DNA of 41,865 nucleotides from Pseudomonas folii (GCF_014357575.1 NZ_JACONW010000042.1:1-41865), one strand, 5' to 3'; shown: positions 1 to 10,406, counted from the first letter of the stretch. The notes: generated by a model from the sequence alone, not told the origin. Numbers and translations: made by a program.

Positions 1-73
1 ACGTCGTTAACATCAGATGGCGAGCAAATATTGAATCCCGCCCAGGCGAAGCCTTACCGGCGTTGGATCAGAT

Positions 74-658
74 TCACCCACGCTGCCAAAGCGCGTAATA
101 CACCTGCCCGGCTTTCTTCTCCCGGTGCAGACGCCAGCTACCCGGCAAACCGGTGGTCGATGGCGGGGTTTCGCTTTCGGTGTAGATCCAGGCGTTGTCC
201 GCCAGCCAGCCGTGGGATTCCAGCAGCGCGCAGGCCGAGGCCAGCAGATTCTGGTGGAACGGCGGGTCGAGGAACACCACGTCGAATGGCTCGGCGGTCT
301 GGGTTTCCAGATGGCGCAGCGAGTCGGCCTGTGTGACCTGGCCAGTGGTGCAGTTCAGCATGCTCAGGTTCTGGCGCAGGCTCGCGATGGCTGCGGCACT
401 GTTGTCCAGTGCCAGGCCCTTGCTGGCGCCACGGGACAGCGCTTCGAAAAACAGCGCGCCGCTGCCGGTGAAGACATCCAGCACCTTGGCGCCAGCGATG
501 TCCATCGCCAGCCAGTTGAACAGCGTTTCGCGGACACGATCCGGCGTCGGGCGCAGACCGGGGGCGTCGGGGAAGGTCAGCTTGCGACTGCCCCATTCGC
601 CACCAATGATGCGCAGTTGACCCAGGCCGTTATGGCCCTTCGGGCGTGGATTGGCCAT
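74..658 (-). CDS. rsmD: 16S rRNA (guanine(966)-N2)-methyltransferase RsmD
   Basis: This 194-residue protein is a class I SAM-dependent methyltransferase that modifies G966 of 16S rRNA during 30S assembly in the cytoplasm. Visible signatures are the SAM-binding motif DVFTGSGALF at residues 61-70 and the catalytic DPPF at 131-134, the NPPY-type motif of N2-guanine methyltransferases. The RIIGGEWGSRKL segment near the N-terminus is typical of RsmD. Length is normal for the family. Its ATG overlaps the TAA of the upstream M16 gene by one base (TAATG), so it is probably translated by coupling as the last gene of a three-gene unit with the two M16 peptidases. The 73 bases beyond its stop show nothing recognisable before the window edge. 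Confidence 0.96.
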   Translation of the reverse strand: MANPRPKGHNGLGQLRIIGGEWGSRKLTFPDAPGLRPTPDRVRETLFNWLAMDIAGAKVLDVFTGSGALFFEALSRGASKGLALDNSAAAIASLRQNLSMLNCTTGQVTQADSLRHLETQTAEPFDVVFLDPPFHQNLLASACALLESHGWLADNAWIYTESETPPSTTGLPGSWRLHREKKAGQVYYALWQRG

Positions 659-2136
659 TAATGCTCCGGGACCCCAAGAGGGCGTTCAGCAGGTTTGTCG
701 GTGGGCGGCGGCAGCGGCTTCTGCGCTACGGTCGGCCCGGCGGTGACGATGACCATCTTGTCAGCGCTCAAGTGCTTGTTCATTACCTCTTTGACTTGCT
801 CCACGGTCACGCTTTGCGACTGGGTCATGAAGTCTTCGAGGAACGTCAGCGGCAAGTCGTAGAAGCCGATAGCGCCCAGTTGCGCAACGATGGACGAGTT
901 GCTCGCCGCAGTCAGCGGGAAGCTGCCGGCCAGTTCGCGCTTGGCGTCGTCCAGTTCTTTTTGGGTGGGGCCGTTGGCAAGAAAGTCGCGGACGATGTCC
1001 TGCACCAGCTTCAGGGTGTTTTCGCTCAGTTCGGCACGGGTCTGCAGGCCGATCATGAACGGACCTTGGGTCTGCATTGGCGTGAAGCCCGATGACACAC
1101 CGTAAGTCAGGCCGCGCTTTTCACGGACTTCAGTCATCAAACGGCTGCCGAAGCCACCGCCTCCGAGTACCGAATTGCCCAACGACAGCGCCGCGTAGTC
1201 AGGATCGTTACGCTTGATGCCCAATTGCGCCAGCATCAGGTGAGTCTGCTTGGAAGGAAACTCGATGTGCGTTTCGCCAGCCTTGGGTTCGGCAGGGGTT
1301 GGCAACTTGGCCAGTGCCGGGCCTTTAGGCAGCGATGCCGAGACTTGCGCAGCGATCGCCTGAGCTTCGTCGCGGGACAGATCGCCCACCAGCGCAATTA
1401 CCACGTTGCCAGCTGCATAAGCCTTGGCGTGAAACGCTTTGAGCTGCGCGAGGGTGATCGGTTTGATGGACTCGGCAGTGCCTTCGCTCGGATGACCGTA
1501 AGGATGATTGCCGTACAGACGCTTGAACAGCTCTTCGCCTGCCAGCGAACCCGGGTTCTGCTTCTTGTATTCGAAGCTGGCCAGCAACTGGTTCTTGATG
1601 CGCGTCAGTGAGTCGGCAGGGAAGGTCGGTTTGCCCACTACTTCGGAGAACAGTTTCAATGCAGGCTCACGCTTGTCTGCCGCGCTCAGGCTGCGAATCG
1701 AAGCCACTGCCATGTCGCGATAGGCACCGTTGCTGAAGTCCGCGCCGAGGCCTTCGAAGCCCTGGGCGATGGCGGTCACGTCCTTACCTTTCACGCCTTC
1801 GTTGAGCATGGCGTTGGTCAGCACAGCGACGCCCGGCAGGTTCTGATCCTGACTGCTGCCTGCTGCGAAAGTCAGGCGCATATCAAACATAGGCAACTCG
1901 TGAGCTTCGACGAACAGAACTTTGGCGCCTTCCGCGGTTTGCCAGGTCTGAATATCCAGCGTGCGACGCGCCGGAGCCTTGCCGTCGAGTTCTTTCAAGG
2001 ACTCCAGAGCAGGGCGGGCGGGTGTGGCATTGCCGGCGGCTTCTTCAGCCAGTGCCGATTGGGTCGCGAAAACTCCGAGGCTGGTGGTCAACAGCAGGCC
2101 AAACAGCATCTTACGTGGGCCGTTGCGCTCACTCAT
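658..2136 (-). CDS. M16 family peptidase-like protein lacking the zinc motif
   Basis: This 492-residue protein has an N-terminal signal peptide (hydrophobic MLFGLLLTTSLGVFATQSALA, cut near ALA-EE), so it is predicted periplasmic. The two-domain M16 fold is recognisable. The position of the zinc site reads LTNAMLNEG, so HxxEH is absent. The C-terminal half keeps the conserved R/Y substrate-binding region (GSRLMTEVREKRGLTYG, about residues 330-350). In family terms this is the non-catalytic partner of an M16B pair, like the alpha subunit of mitochondrial processing peptidase. It overlaps the upstream zinc-containing M16 gene by ATGA, which suggests coupled, near-equal synthesis and a heterodimer. 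The substrate cannot be read from the sequence. The C-terminus is rich in Pro and Lys. Confidence 0.93.
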   Translation of the reverse strand: MSERNGPRKMLFGLLLTTSLGVFATQSALAEEAAGNATPARPALESLKELDGKAPARRTLDIQTWQTAEGAKVLFVEAHELPMFDMRLTFAAGSSQDQNLPGVAVLTNAMLNEGVKGKDVTAIAQGFEGLGADFSNGAYRDMAVASIRSLSAADKREPALKLFSEVVGKPTFPADSLTRIKNQLLASFEYKKQNPGSLAGEELFKRLYGNHPYGHPSEGTAESIKPITLAQLKAFHAKAYAAGNVVIALVGDLSRDEAQAIAAQVSASLPKGPALAKLPTPAEPKAGETHIEFPSKQTHLMLAQLGIKRNDPDYAALSLGNSVLGGGGFGSRLMTEVREKRGLTYGVSSGFTPMQTQGPFMIGLQTRAELSENTLKLVQDIVRDFLANGPTQKELDDAKRELAGSFPLTAASNSSIVAQLGAIGFYDLPLTFLEDFMTQSQSVTVEQVKEVMNKHLSADKMVIVTAGPTVAQKPLPPPTDKPAERPLGVPEH

Positions 2137-3485
2137 TTTGCTTTCTCCTCAGGCAGAACGTGCGCAACGCTGAGGCGCTCACGGGTGAAATAGGTGCTGG
2201 CGGCTTTCTGGATGTCAGCCGGAGTCACGCTTTGCAGCGCGGCCAGTTCCTCATCGATCAACTTCCACGACAGGCCGACGGTTTCCAGTTCGCCGATGGT
2301 GCTGGCCTGACTGGTGATCGAGTCGCGCTCGTAGACCAGACTCGCGATCACCTGAGCACGTACTCGCTCCAACTCTTCGTTGGTTGGCGGTTTGGTTTTC
2401 AGCTCGTCGAGCAAACGCCAGATACCGGCTTCAACGTCAGCCAGGGTTTTCTTCTTCTGGGTGTTGGGCGTGGCGCTGATCATGAACAGGCTGTCGCCGC
2501 GGGCAAAAGCGTCGTAGTTCGAGCCTGCACCGGAAACCAGCTCTTCGCCACGTTCCAGGCGCGTCGGGATGCGCGCGCTGTAGCCGCCATCCAGCAAGGC
2601 CGCGATCAGGCGCAGGGCGTTGACCGAACGTGGGTCTTCGGCAGTGGCCAGACTTGGAACGTTAAAGCCGTACATCAGGCTTGGCAGTTGAGTCTGTACG
2701 TGCAGGGTGATGCGACGCTCGCCAGGTTCAGCCAGCTCCAGTGGTTTTTTCGACGGCGGTACGTCACGGCGCGCAATCGGGCCGAAGAAGCGTTCAGCCA
2801 GGGCTTTGACTTCGTCGGGCTTGACGTCTCCCACTACAACCAGTGTGGCGTTGTTGGGTACGTACCAGGACTGATACCAGTGGCGCAGTTCCTCGACCTT
2901 CATGCGGTCAAGGTCAGCCATCCAGCCAATGGTTGGCGTGTGATAACCGCTGGCCGGGTAAGCCATGGCCTTGAAGCGCTCGTAGGCTTTGGACGTCGGT
3001 TTGTCGTCGGTGCGCAGACGGCGTTCTTCCTTGATTACTTCGATCTCGCGGCTGAACTCGTCGGCAGGCAGCGTCAGGCTGGCCATGCGATCGGCTTCCA
3101 GCTCGAACGCCACCGCCAGGCGATCACGCGCCAATACCTGGTAGTAGGCGGTGTAGTCGTCACTGGTGAACGCGTTTTCTTCAGCGCCCAGATCCCGCAG
3201 GATCAGCGAGGCTTCGCCGGGGCCGGTTTTCGAGCTGCCTTTGAACATCATGTGTTCAAGGGCGTGGGACAGTCCGGTCTGGCCTGGGGTCTCGTAACTG
3301 GAGCCCACTTTGTACCAGACCTGCGACACCACAACCGGCGCGCGGTGATCTTCGCGGACGATGACCTTGAGGCCATTGGCGAGGGTGAATTCATGGGTAG
3401 GTTGCGGATCGGCGGCCATTGCGCCGAATGGCAGACAAATTGTGCCGAACAGCAGGCCTGCGGCACGGCGGGCTAGAGCATTCAT
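2133..3485 (-). CDS. M16 family zinc metallopeptidase (catalytic partner)
   Basis: This 450-residue periplasmic protein starts at the ATG at 3485 (MNALARRAAGLLFG). That start gives a clean signal peptide ending around GAMAADP; the open frame extends further upstream only through a REP element and is not coding there. The inverted zinc motif HALEH lies at residues 74-78, and the third ligand is probably the Glu of VIKEERR near residue 153-154. The C-terminal half does not show the strong R/Y loop that the downstream partner keeps, so the active site and the substrate-clamping residues look split between the two proteins. It is the first gene of the M16-M16-rsmD unit and is divergent from ftsY. 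It resembles the PA0372 protein of P. aeruginosa from memory. Confidence 0.94.
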   Translation of the reverse strand: MNALARRAAGLLFGTICLPFGAMAADPQPTHEFTLANGLKVIVREDHRAPVVVSQVWYKVGSSYETPGQTGLSHALEHMMFKGSSKTGPGEASLILRDLGAEENAFTSDDYTAYYQVLARDRLAVAFELEADRMASLTLPADEFSREIEVIKEERRLRTDDKPTSKAYERFKAMAYPASGYHTPTIGWMADLDRMKVEELRHWYQSWYVPNNATLVVVGDVKPDEVKALAERFFGPIARRDVPPSKKPLELAEPGERRITLHVQTQLPSLMYGFNVPSLATAEDPRSVNALRLIAALLDGGYSARIPTRLERGEELVSGAGSNYDAFARGDSLFMISATPNTQKKKTLADVEAGIWRLLDELKTKPPTNEELERVRAQVIASLVYERDSITSQASTIGELETVGLSWKLIDEELAALQSVTPADIQKAASTYFTRERLSVAHVLPEEKAK

Positions 3486-3610
3486 TCGTAATTTGAACCT
3501 GTAAGACGGCCCGTTTGAACTTAGCGTCCACGGGCGCGGGGGTGTTAGGATAGCGGCCTGTTTGCTCTGCGACCATGACAAAGATGCAGGAACGCATTGC
3601 GCAGCAACCG

Positions 3611-3698
3611 TAGGACCGGCTTTAGCCGGGAGGGGGATGGCACATTCAAGGCATCTTGATCGGCCCACATGCCGCCCTCCCGGCTAAAGCCGGTCATA
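3611..3698. repeat. REP pair, GGACCGGCTTTAGCCGG family
   Basis: Two inverted arms (3611-3634 and 3675-3698) share TAGGACCGGCTTTAGCCGGG. Each arm contains the smaller palindrome CCGGCTTTAGCCGG. The pair sits in the 369-base gap between the divergent M16 and ftsY genes. The rest of that gap (3486-3610 and 3699-3854) should hold both promoters, but I cannot place boxes with confidence. Confidence 0.9.
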
Positions 3699-3854
3699 CG
3701 AGCGATGGTGGCAAGCCGCTCGCACCTACAGTAATGCGCGGATTATGCTCGGCCAGCAGATGAACAAGCAGACTGAAATGTAGTCTGTTTCGCATACCAG
3801 AATTTTTCAGAGGCGCCGCTCTGGCGCGTCGCTACCTTGAGATAGCCGTCCTCC

Positions 3855-5374
<1,520 letters not shown>

Positions 5375-5378
<4 letters not shown>

Positions 5379-6046
5379 TTCGTTTCGAACAGGTCGGTAA
5401 ACGCTATCCGAACGGACACGTCGGCTTGCATGAGCTGAGCTTTCGAGTGCGTCGTGGCGAATTTCTGTTCGTGACCGGGCACTCCGGCGCGGGCAAAAGC
5501 ACTTTGCTGCGCCTGCTGCTGGCCATGGAGCGCCCGACCACCGGCAAACTGCTGCTGGCGGGGCAGGACCTCGGTCAGATCAGCAATGCACAGATTCCGT
5601 TCCTGCGTCGGCAGATAGGCGTCGTGTTCCAGAATCACCAATTGCTGTTTGATCGCACGGTGTTCAACAACGTCGCTTTGCCGCTGCAAATTCTTGGGTT
5701 GTCCAAGCTGGAAGTCACCAAGCGTGTCGACTCCGCCTTGGAGCGTGTGGCTCTTTCAGACAAAGCCGAGCTGTACCCCGGCGATCTGTCTACCGGCCAG
5801 CAACAACGGGTCGGCATCGCTCGCGCCATCGTCCATCGCCCTGCTTTGCTGCTGGCGGATGAACCCACCGGTAACCTCGATCCACGGCTCGCAGCGGAAA
5901 TCATGGGTGTGTTCGAAGACATCAATCGTCTCGGCACCAGCGTGCTGATTGCCAGTCACGATCTGGCGCTGATTGCGCGTATGCGTCACCGAATGCTCAC
6001 GCTGCAACGCGGTCGCCTCATCGGTGACGGGGAGGCTGGGGTATGA
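5375..6046 (+). CDS. ftsE: Cell division ATP-binding protein FtsE
   Basis: This 223-residue ABC ATPase pairs with FtsX to activate periplasmic peptidoglycan hydrolases at the septum. Visible motifs are Walker A GHSGAGKS (35-42), the Q-loop around Q86 in VVFQNH, the signature LSTGQQQR (138-145), Walker [13 protein letters not shown] (158-169) and the switch His in ASHD. Length is standard. The start overlaps the ftsY stop and its own stop overlaps the ftsX start, both as ATGA, so the three genes are translationally coupled. Confidence 0.98.
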
Positions 6047-7068
6047 GTGCTACACGTTCCCCGAAGGTTTCCGAGCGCGTCTCGCCGAAAGCCGCTGATC
6101 CTGCTCCGAAAAAGTCAAAAAACAGCCATGACGATGACGGCCCGGATTTCGGTACGCTGTTCAACGCTTGGCTGGAAGCGCATCGCTCAAGCTTGATCGA
6201 CAGCTTGCGGCGCCTGGGTAAGCAGCCAATCGGCAGCTTCTTCACCTGTCTGGTGATGGCGATTGCACTGAGTCTGCCCATGGGCTTGTCGTTGTTGCTC
6301 AACAATGTCGAGCGGTTAGGCGGTTCCTGGCAGCGCGCTGCGCAGATTTCGATTTACCTGAAGCTGGATACCAGTGCGAGCCAGGGCGAAAAATTACGTA
6401 ACGAAATTCGTCTGATGCCAGGCGTAGCCGAAGCTGAATACATCAGTCGGGAACAGGCGTTGACCGAGTTCCAGCAGCAGTCAGGCCTGGGCGAAGCGCT
6501 CAAGGAATTGCCGGAAAACCCGTTGCCGGGCGTTGTGCTGGTCACGCCTGATGAGGTGGACAAGCCTGCGCTAGAGGCCTTGCGTACTCAGCTGGCAGGC
6601 ATGCCCAACGTTGAACAGGCGCAACTAGATCTGGTCTGGGTTGAGCGCCTGGCAGCGATTCTCAAGTTGGGTGACCGCTTTGTATTCGGGCTGACTGTGC
6701 TACTGGTCGCGGCATTGCTGCTGGTCATTGGTAACACCATTCGTCTGCACATCGAGAACCGTCGCACCGAGATCGAAGTCATTAAACTGGTAGGCGGCAC
6801 CGATAGTTATGTACGGCGTCCCTTCCTTTATATGGGCGCATTGTATGGCCTCGGGGCAGGATTTCTGTCCTGGGGCGTGCTGGCTTTCGGGCTCGACTGG
6901 CTCAACGATGCCGTCATTGGCCTTGCCGGATTGTATGGAAGTGATTTTTCTCTGGCTGGCGTTCCGGCGTCCGATGGTCTATCACTCTTGCTTGGAGCGG
7001 TGTTGTTAGGGTATATCGGTGCCTGGATTGCAGTAGCACGCCATTTGAGAGAGCTGGCACCTCGGTAA
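6043..7068 (+). CDS. ftsX: Cell division permease-like protein FtsX
   Basis: FtsX is the membrane partner of FtsE. The 341-residue sequence shows a long charged cytoplasmic N-terminus (about 60 residues) and a first membrane segment near 66-89. A periplasmic domain of about 120 residues follows; it contacts hydrolase activators in this family. Three C-terminal membrane segments lie near 212-232, 265-290 and 312-333. The IENRRTEIEVIKLVGGTDSY stretch is the conserved cytoplasmic coupling region of FtsX/MacB-type permeases. It is the last gene of the ftsYEX unit, and a sigma-E-type promoter for rpoH starts 33 bases downstream. Confidence 0.97.
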   Translation: MSATRSPKVSERVSPKAADPAPKKSKNSHDDDGPDFGTLFNAWLEAHRSSLIDSLRRLGKQPIGSFFTCLVMAIALSLPMGLSLLLNNVERLGGSWQRAAQISIYLKLDTSASQGEKLRNEIRLMPGVAEAEYISREQALTEFQQQSGLGEALKELPENPLPGVVLVTPDEVDKPALEALRTQLAGMPNVEQAQLDLVWVERLAAILKLGDRFVFGLTVLLVAALLLVIGNTIRLHIENRRTEIEVIKLVGGTDSYVRRPFLYMGALYGLGAGFLSWGVLAFGLDWLNDAVIGLAGLYGSDFSLAGVPASDGLSLLLGAVLLGYIGAWIAVARHLRELAPR

Positions 7069-7100
7069 ATTTTTCTTCATGTATTGACTTTTTCATACAG

Positions 7101-7129
7101 GGAACTTGTATAGCGGTTCCCGAGTCAAT
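7101..7129 (+). promoter_or_regulatory. Sigma-E/AlgU-type promoter of rpoH
   Basis: GGAACTT at 7101-7107 and GTCAAT at 7124-7129 match the extracytoplasmic-stress sigma consensus (GGAACTT, 16-17 base spacer, TCAAA/TCTGA), with one mismatch at the last base of the -10. The expected start of transcription, near 7135, leaves a leader of about 43 bases before the rpoH ATG. AlgU-dependent transcription of rpoH is established in P. aeruginosa. A weaker sigma-70-like pair (TTGACT at 7084, TATAGC at 7109, 19-base spacer) overlaps it. Confidence 0.68.
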
Positions 7130-7177
7130 TTCGCAGTGCTGAACTGCACGAGTCATGTGACGGAGGTAACATTTCGT

Positions 7178-8032
7178 ATGACCACTTCTTTGCAACCTGC
7201 GTATGCCTTAGTCCCGGGTGCGAACCTGGAAGCCTATGTGCACACGGTGAACAGCATTCCTTTGCTGACCCCTGAGCAGGAGCGTGAACTGGCTGAGAGT
7301 CTCTATTATGAGCAGGATCTGGGGGCGGCTCGGCAGATGGTCCTCGCCCACCTGCGTTTTGTTGTGCACATCGCACGCAGTTATTCCGGTTACGGCCTGG
7401 CTCAATCAGATCTGATTCAGGAAGGTAACGTTGGCCTGATGAAGGCCGTTAAACGCTTCAACCCGGAGATGGGTGTGCGTCTGGTTTCGTTCGCTGTTCA
7501 CTGGATCAAGGCGGAAATTCACGAGTTCATCCTGCGTAACTGGCGCATCGTGAAAGTCGCGACCACCAAGGCCCAGCGCAAGCTGTTCTTCAACCTGCGC
7601 GGACAGAAGAAACGTCTGGCGTGGCTGAACAATGAAGAAGTTCATCGCGTGGCTGAAAGCCTAGGCGTTGAGCCGCGTGAAGTGCGCGAGATGGAAAGTC
7701 GCCTGACCGGTCACGACATGGCGTTCGATCCGGCTGCTGAAGCCGACGACGACAGCGCGTTCCAGTCGCCAGCGAACTACTTGGAAGACCATCGTTATGA
7801 TCCGGCACGTCAGTTGGAAGATTCCGATTGGACTGACAACTCCACTGCCAATCTGCATCAGGCGCTGGAAGTGCTGGACGACCGCAGCCGTGACATCCTC
7901 TACCAGCGCTGGCTGGCGGAAGAAAAAGCCACGCTGCATGACCTGGCGCAGAAGTACAACGTCTCCGCCGAGCGTATTCGTCAGCTTGAAAAGAGCGCGA
8001 TGAACAAGCTCAAGTTGTCGATAGCCGCGTAA
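7178..8032 (+). CDS. rpoH: RNA polymerase heat-shock sigma factor RpoH (sigma-32)
   Basis: RpoH directs RNA polymerase to chaperone and protease promoters. The ATG at 7178 gives 284 residues and is preceded by GGAGG at 7162-7166; the frame upstream of it runs through the promoter and is not expected to be coding. The RpoH box QRKLFFNLR, unique to sigma-32, is at residues 133-141. Region 2 ([19 protein letters not shown]) and the C-terminal region 4 helix-turn-helix ([19 protein letters not shown]) are intact. It is separated from ftsX by 109 bases and has its own promoter, and it ends in a strong intrinsic terminator. Normal length and composition. Confidence 0.98.
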   Translation: MTTSLQPAYALVPGANLEAYVHTVNSIPLLTPEQERELAESLYYEQDLGAARQMVLAHLRFVVHIARSYSGYGLAQSDLIQEGNVGLMKAVKRFNPEMGVRLVSFAVHWIKAEIHEFILRNWRIVKVATTKAQRKLFFNLRGQKKRLAWLNNEEVHRVAESLGVEPREVREMESRLTGHDMAFDPAAEADDDSAFQSPANYLEDHRYDPARQLEDSDWTDNSTANLHQALEVLDDRSRDILYQRWLAEEKATLHDLAQKYNVSAERIRQLEKSAMNKLKLSIAA

Positions 8033-8051
8033 TACCGGCTCATCGACAGAT

Positions 8052-8092
8052 AAACGCCCTGACCGGGAAATCGGTCGGGGCGTTTTTGTTTT
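8052..8092 (+). terminator. rpoH intrinsic terminator
   Basis: AAACGCCCTGACCG pairs with CGGTCGGGGCGTTT across a six-base loop (14-bp stem with one G-T wobble), followed by TTTTTGTTTT. Confidence 0.9.
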
Positions 8093-8110
8093 GTAGCGAC
8101 CGATGATCTT

Positions 8111-8202
8111 CTGTAGGAGCCGAGCTTGCTCGCGATGAACGATGACGCGATGGACCTGAGAGACAGCAGCGCCTGCATCGCGAGCAAGCTCGGCTCCTAC
8201 AG
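8111..8202. repeat. REP pair, TAGGAGCCGAGCTTGCTCGCGAT family
   Basis: Near-perfect inverted arms (8111-8137 and 8176-8202) of 27 bases are separated by about 38 bases. Each arm also folds on itself through GAGC-TT-GCTC. The element lies just after the rpoH terminator. Confidence 0.92.
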
Positions 8203-8305
8203 GTCACCCGTTTGCTCGCAATAGTGTGGTCTCAGAGACATTGGGCACCTCTTGTAAAACACCACTCGCTATCTGATTTACGCAGGTAGGAGTGTGCTTT
8301 TTCCG

Positions 8306-8345
8306 GCATAAGCTTATGGCTTTTTGATCGTTGCCTTGCATAAGC
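8306..8345. promoter_or_regulatory. Paired GCATAAGC sites upstream of the oxidase gene
   Basis: GCATAAGC occurs at 8306-8313, as part of the 12-base palindrome CATAAGCTTATG (8307-8318). It occurs again at 8338-8345, 32 bases on, which is about three helical turns on the same face. The pair lies 40-79 bases before the oxidase start, so it could be an operator. The regulator is unknown. Confidence 0.4.
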
Positions 8346-8384
8346 ATAAATACTCAAATGTCCGCTTTTTGGACGAATGAATCG

Positions 8385-9560
8385 ATGGGCGAGCGTTGTG
8401 AAGTAGCGGTGTTGGGCCTTGGCGCGATGGGCGCTGCGACGGCGTATCAGCTGGCTAAAGCCGGGATTGATGTAATCGGCGTTGACCGCTTCAATCCTCC
8501 CCACACCGAAGGCTCCAGCCACGGTGACACCCGTATCACCCGTCTGGCCGTGGGTGAAGGCGCAGAATATGTGCCGATCGTCCACAACTCTCACCGAATC
8601 TGGCGCGAACTTGAGGCGCTGACAGGGGAGTCGTTGTTTGAGCAGTGTGGCGTTTTGGTGATGACGTCCAGTCCTGCGTATGACCCTCAAGACGAAAACG
8701 ATTTCACCCATCGCACCATTCACCTGGCCAAGACCTACGGCATTGACCACGAAGTGCTAAATGCCGGGGAAATTCGCCAACGCTTTCCGCAATTTTCCCC
8801 CGTGCTGGACACTGCGATTGGCTATTTCGAGCCGGACGGCGGCTATGTGCGGCCGGAGCGCTGCATCGATGTGCAGCTAAAGCTGGCACGACAGCATGGT
8901 GCAAGGTTGCTGACCGGTGAAACCGTCACCGGCATCAGTTCGACCGAGCAGGGCGTCACGGTCACCACCGATAAACGCGCAATCCAGGCTAATAAAGTCG
9001 TTGTCAGCGCGGGCATGTGGTCGGCGGACTTACTGGGTGCGCCTTTCAACCAGCTGTTGCGGGTCTGTCGTCAGAAGCTGTTCTGGTTCGAGTTGGAAGA
9101 AGACGCCACATTCGCGCCAGTATCGCCGAGCTTCATCCTGACTCACGGGCCTGGTGATGTAGACGTCAACTACGGTTTCCCGCCACTGCCGGGTGAGGGC
9201 AGCATGAAAGTCGCCACCGAGCAGTATCGTGACGCTTCTTCGGCAGGCTCTCTGGACAGGACCATCAGCGCCGCAGAAGAGCAGGACATGTTCGACGCTC
9301 AGGTTCGCGGCAAGATCGCTGGCGTGACCTCGCGGGTCGTCAAATCCTCAGTGTGTGCCTACACCGTCACGCCCGATTACAACTTCATCATCGACGAACA
9401 CCCGGCCATGAAAAACGTGCTGGTTGTTTCCGCCTGCTCGGGCCATGGCTTCAAGCATTCCGCCGGGCTGGGCGAAGCACTCGCGCAGTGGTGCATCAAC
9501 GGCAAGAGCGATGTGGACCTGTCGGCCTTTTCCTTGAAGCGTTTCGACGATCAGCGTTGA
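8385..9560 (+). CDS. Monomeric sarcosine oxidase / N-methyltryptophan oxidase family FAD enzyme
   Basis: This 391-residue flavoenzyme is of the MSOX/SolA family, which oxidatively demethylates N-methyl amino acids, releasing formaldehyde and peroxide. The N-terminal FAD-binding Rossmann motif is GLGAMGAATAYQLAKAG. The segment VCAYTVTPDYNFIIDEHP carries the Cys that links covalently to FAD in this family, and SGHGFKHSAGLGEALA closes the flavin site. The start at 8385 is preferred because GGACGA lies upstream and family length fits; ATG 8358 and TTG 8331 are alternatives. It is followed after 48 bases by a MetQ-like binding protein and the two may form one unit. Substrate could be sarcosine, N-methyltryptophan or another N-methyl or cyclic amino acid; the sequence does not decide. 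Confidence 0.88.
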   Translation: MGERCEVAVLGLGAMGAATAYQLAKAGIDVIGVDRFNPPHTEGSSHGDTRITRLAVGEGAEYVPIVHNSHRIWRELEALTGESLFEQCGVLVMTSSPAYDPQDENDFTHRTIHLAKTYGIDHEVLNAGEIRQRFPQFSPVLDTAIGYFEPDGGYVRPERCIDVQLKLARQHGARLLTGETVTGISSTEQGVTVTTDKRAIQANKVVVSAGMWSADLLGAPFNQLLRVCRQKLFWFELEEDATFAPVSPSFILTHGPGDVDVNYGFPPLPGEGSMKVATEQYRDASSAGSLDRTISAAEEQDMFDAQVRGKIAGVTSRVVKSSVCAYTVTPDYNFIIDEHPAMKNVLVVSACSGHGFKHSAGLGEALAQWCINGKSDVDLSAFSLKRFDDQR

Positions 9561-9608
9561 AACGCCCGATTTCTGTATTTATCTGCCCACTCTGAAAGGT
9601 GAAGTATC

Positions 9609-10388
9609 GTGAAACGTGTTGCTCTGTCCCTGGCGCTATTGGTCGCCGCTGTAGGTTCTGCTTATGCCGACACCCTGAAAATCGCAGTGGTGCCTGTGCC
9701 CCATGCGGAAATTCTCGAATTCCTCAAGCCAACCCTGGCCAAGGAAGGCGTGACCCTGGATGTGAAAGTGTTTTCGGACTACGTGCAGCCGGATCGTCAG
9801 GTGGATGAAGGTTTACTGGATGCCAACTACTTTCAGAGCAAGCCGTATTACGACGCCTACAAGAAGAGTCATCCGGGCAGCGATCAAGTGCCGGTGGTTG
9901 CGGTACACATCGAACCGTTCGGTGCGTACTCGAAGAAGATCAAATCCATTGCAGAGCTTAAGGATGGCGCAACCATCGCTATCCCCAACGACCCGACCAA
10001 CTCCGGACGTGCGCTGTTGCTGATCGCCAAGCAAGGCCTGATCACCCTGAAAGACCCAAGCAACATCATGGCGACCCGTCAGGACATCACCAGTAACCCG
10101 AAAAACCTGAAGTTCAAAGAGCTGGAAGCGGCGATGCTGCCTCGCGCCCTTAGCCAGGTTGATCTCGCACTGATCAACGCCAATTACGCGCTGGAAGCGA
10201 AGCTTGAACCGCATAAAGATGCGCTGTTCATTGAAAGCTCTGAATCGCCGTACGCCAACTACCTGTACGTACGCCGTGACAAGGCAGATCTGCCTGCTGT
10301 GAAAAAGCTGGGTGCCGCGCTGAATTCACCTGAAGTGAAGGCGTTCATCCTGGAGAAATACCACGGGGATGTGGTGCCAGCGTTTTAA
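9609..10388 (+). CDS. MetQ/NlpA family ABC transporter substrate-binding protein
   Basis: This 259-residue periplasmic binding protein begins with GTG, preceded by AAAGGTGA. A signal peptide ends near SAYA-DT with no lipobox cysteine. The body is typical of the NLPA/MetQ family (KIAVVPVPHAEILEFLKP, DANYFQSKPYYDAYKK, AIPNDPTNSGRALLL). Members bind D- or L-methionine and some other amino acids for MetNI transporters. No ATPase or permease gene is adjacent, so it must use a transporter encoded elsewhere or act alone. The position behind an N-methyl amino acid oxidase gene makes uptake of a related amino acid possible, but that is inference. Confidence 0.87.
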   Translation: MKRVALSLALLVAAVGSAYADTLKIAVVPVPHAEILEFLKPTLAKEGVTLDVKVFSDYVQPDRQVDEGLLDANYFQSKPYYDAYKKSHPGSDQVPVVAVHIEPFGAYSKKIKSIAELKDGATIAIPNDPTNSGRALLLIAKQGLITLKDPSNIMATRQDITSNPKNLKFKELEAAMLPRALSQVDLALINANYALEAKLEPHKDALFIESSESPYANYLYVRRDKADLPAVKKLGAALNSPEVKAFILEKYHGDVVPAF

Positions 10389-10406
10389 TCGGGATCAGTT
10401 CGCGCC

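Noticed and set aside
2022..3476. Long plus-strand open frame (484 codons) opposite the M16 gene
   Set aside because: It mirrors a well-supported gene with signal peptide and zinc motif; the frame has no recognisable domain and is the usual by-product of high-GC codon use.
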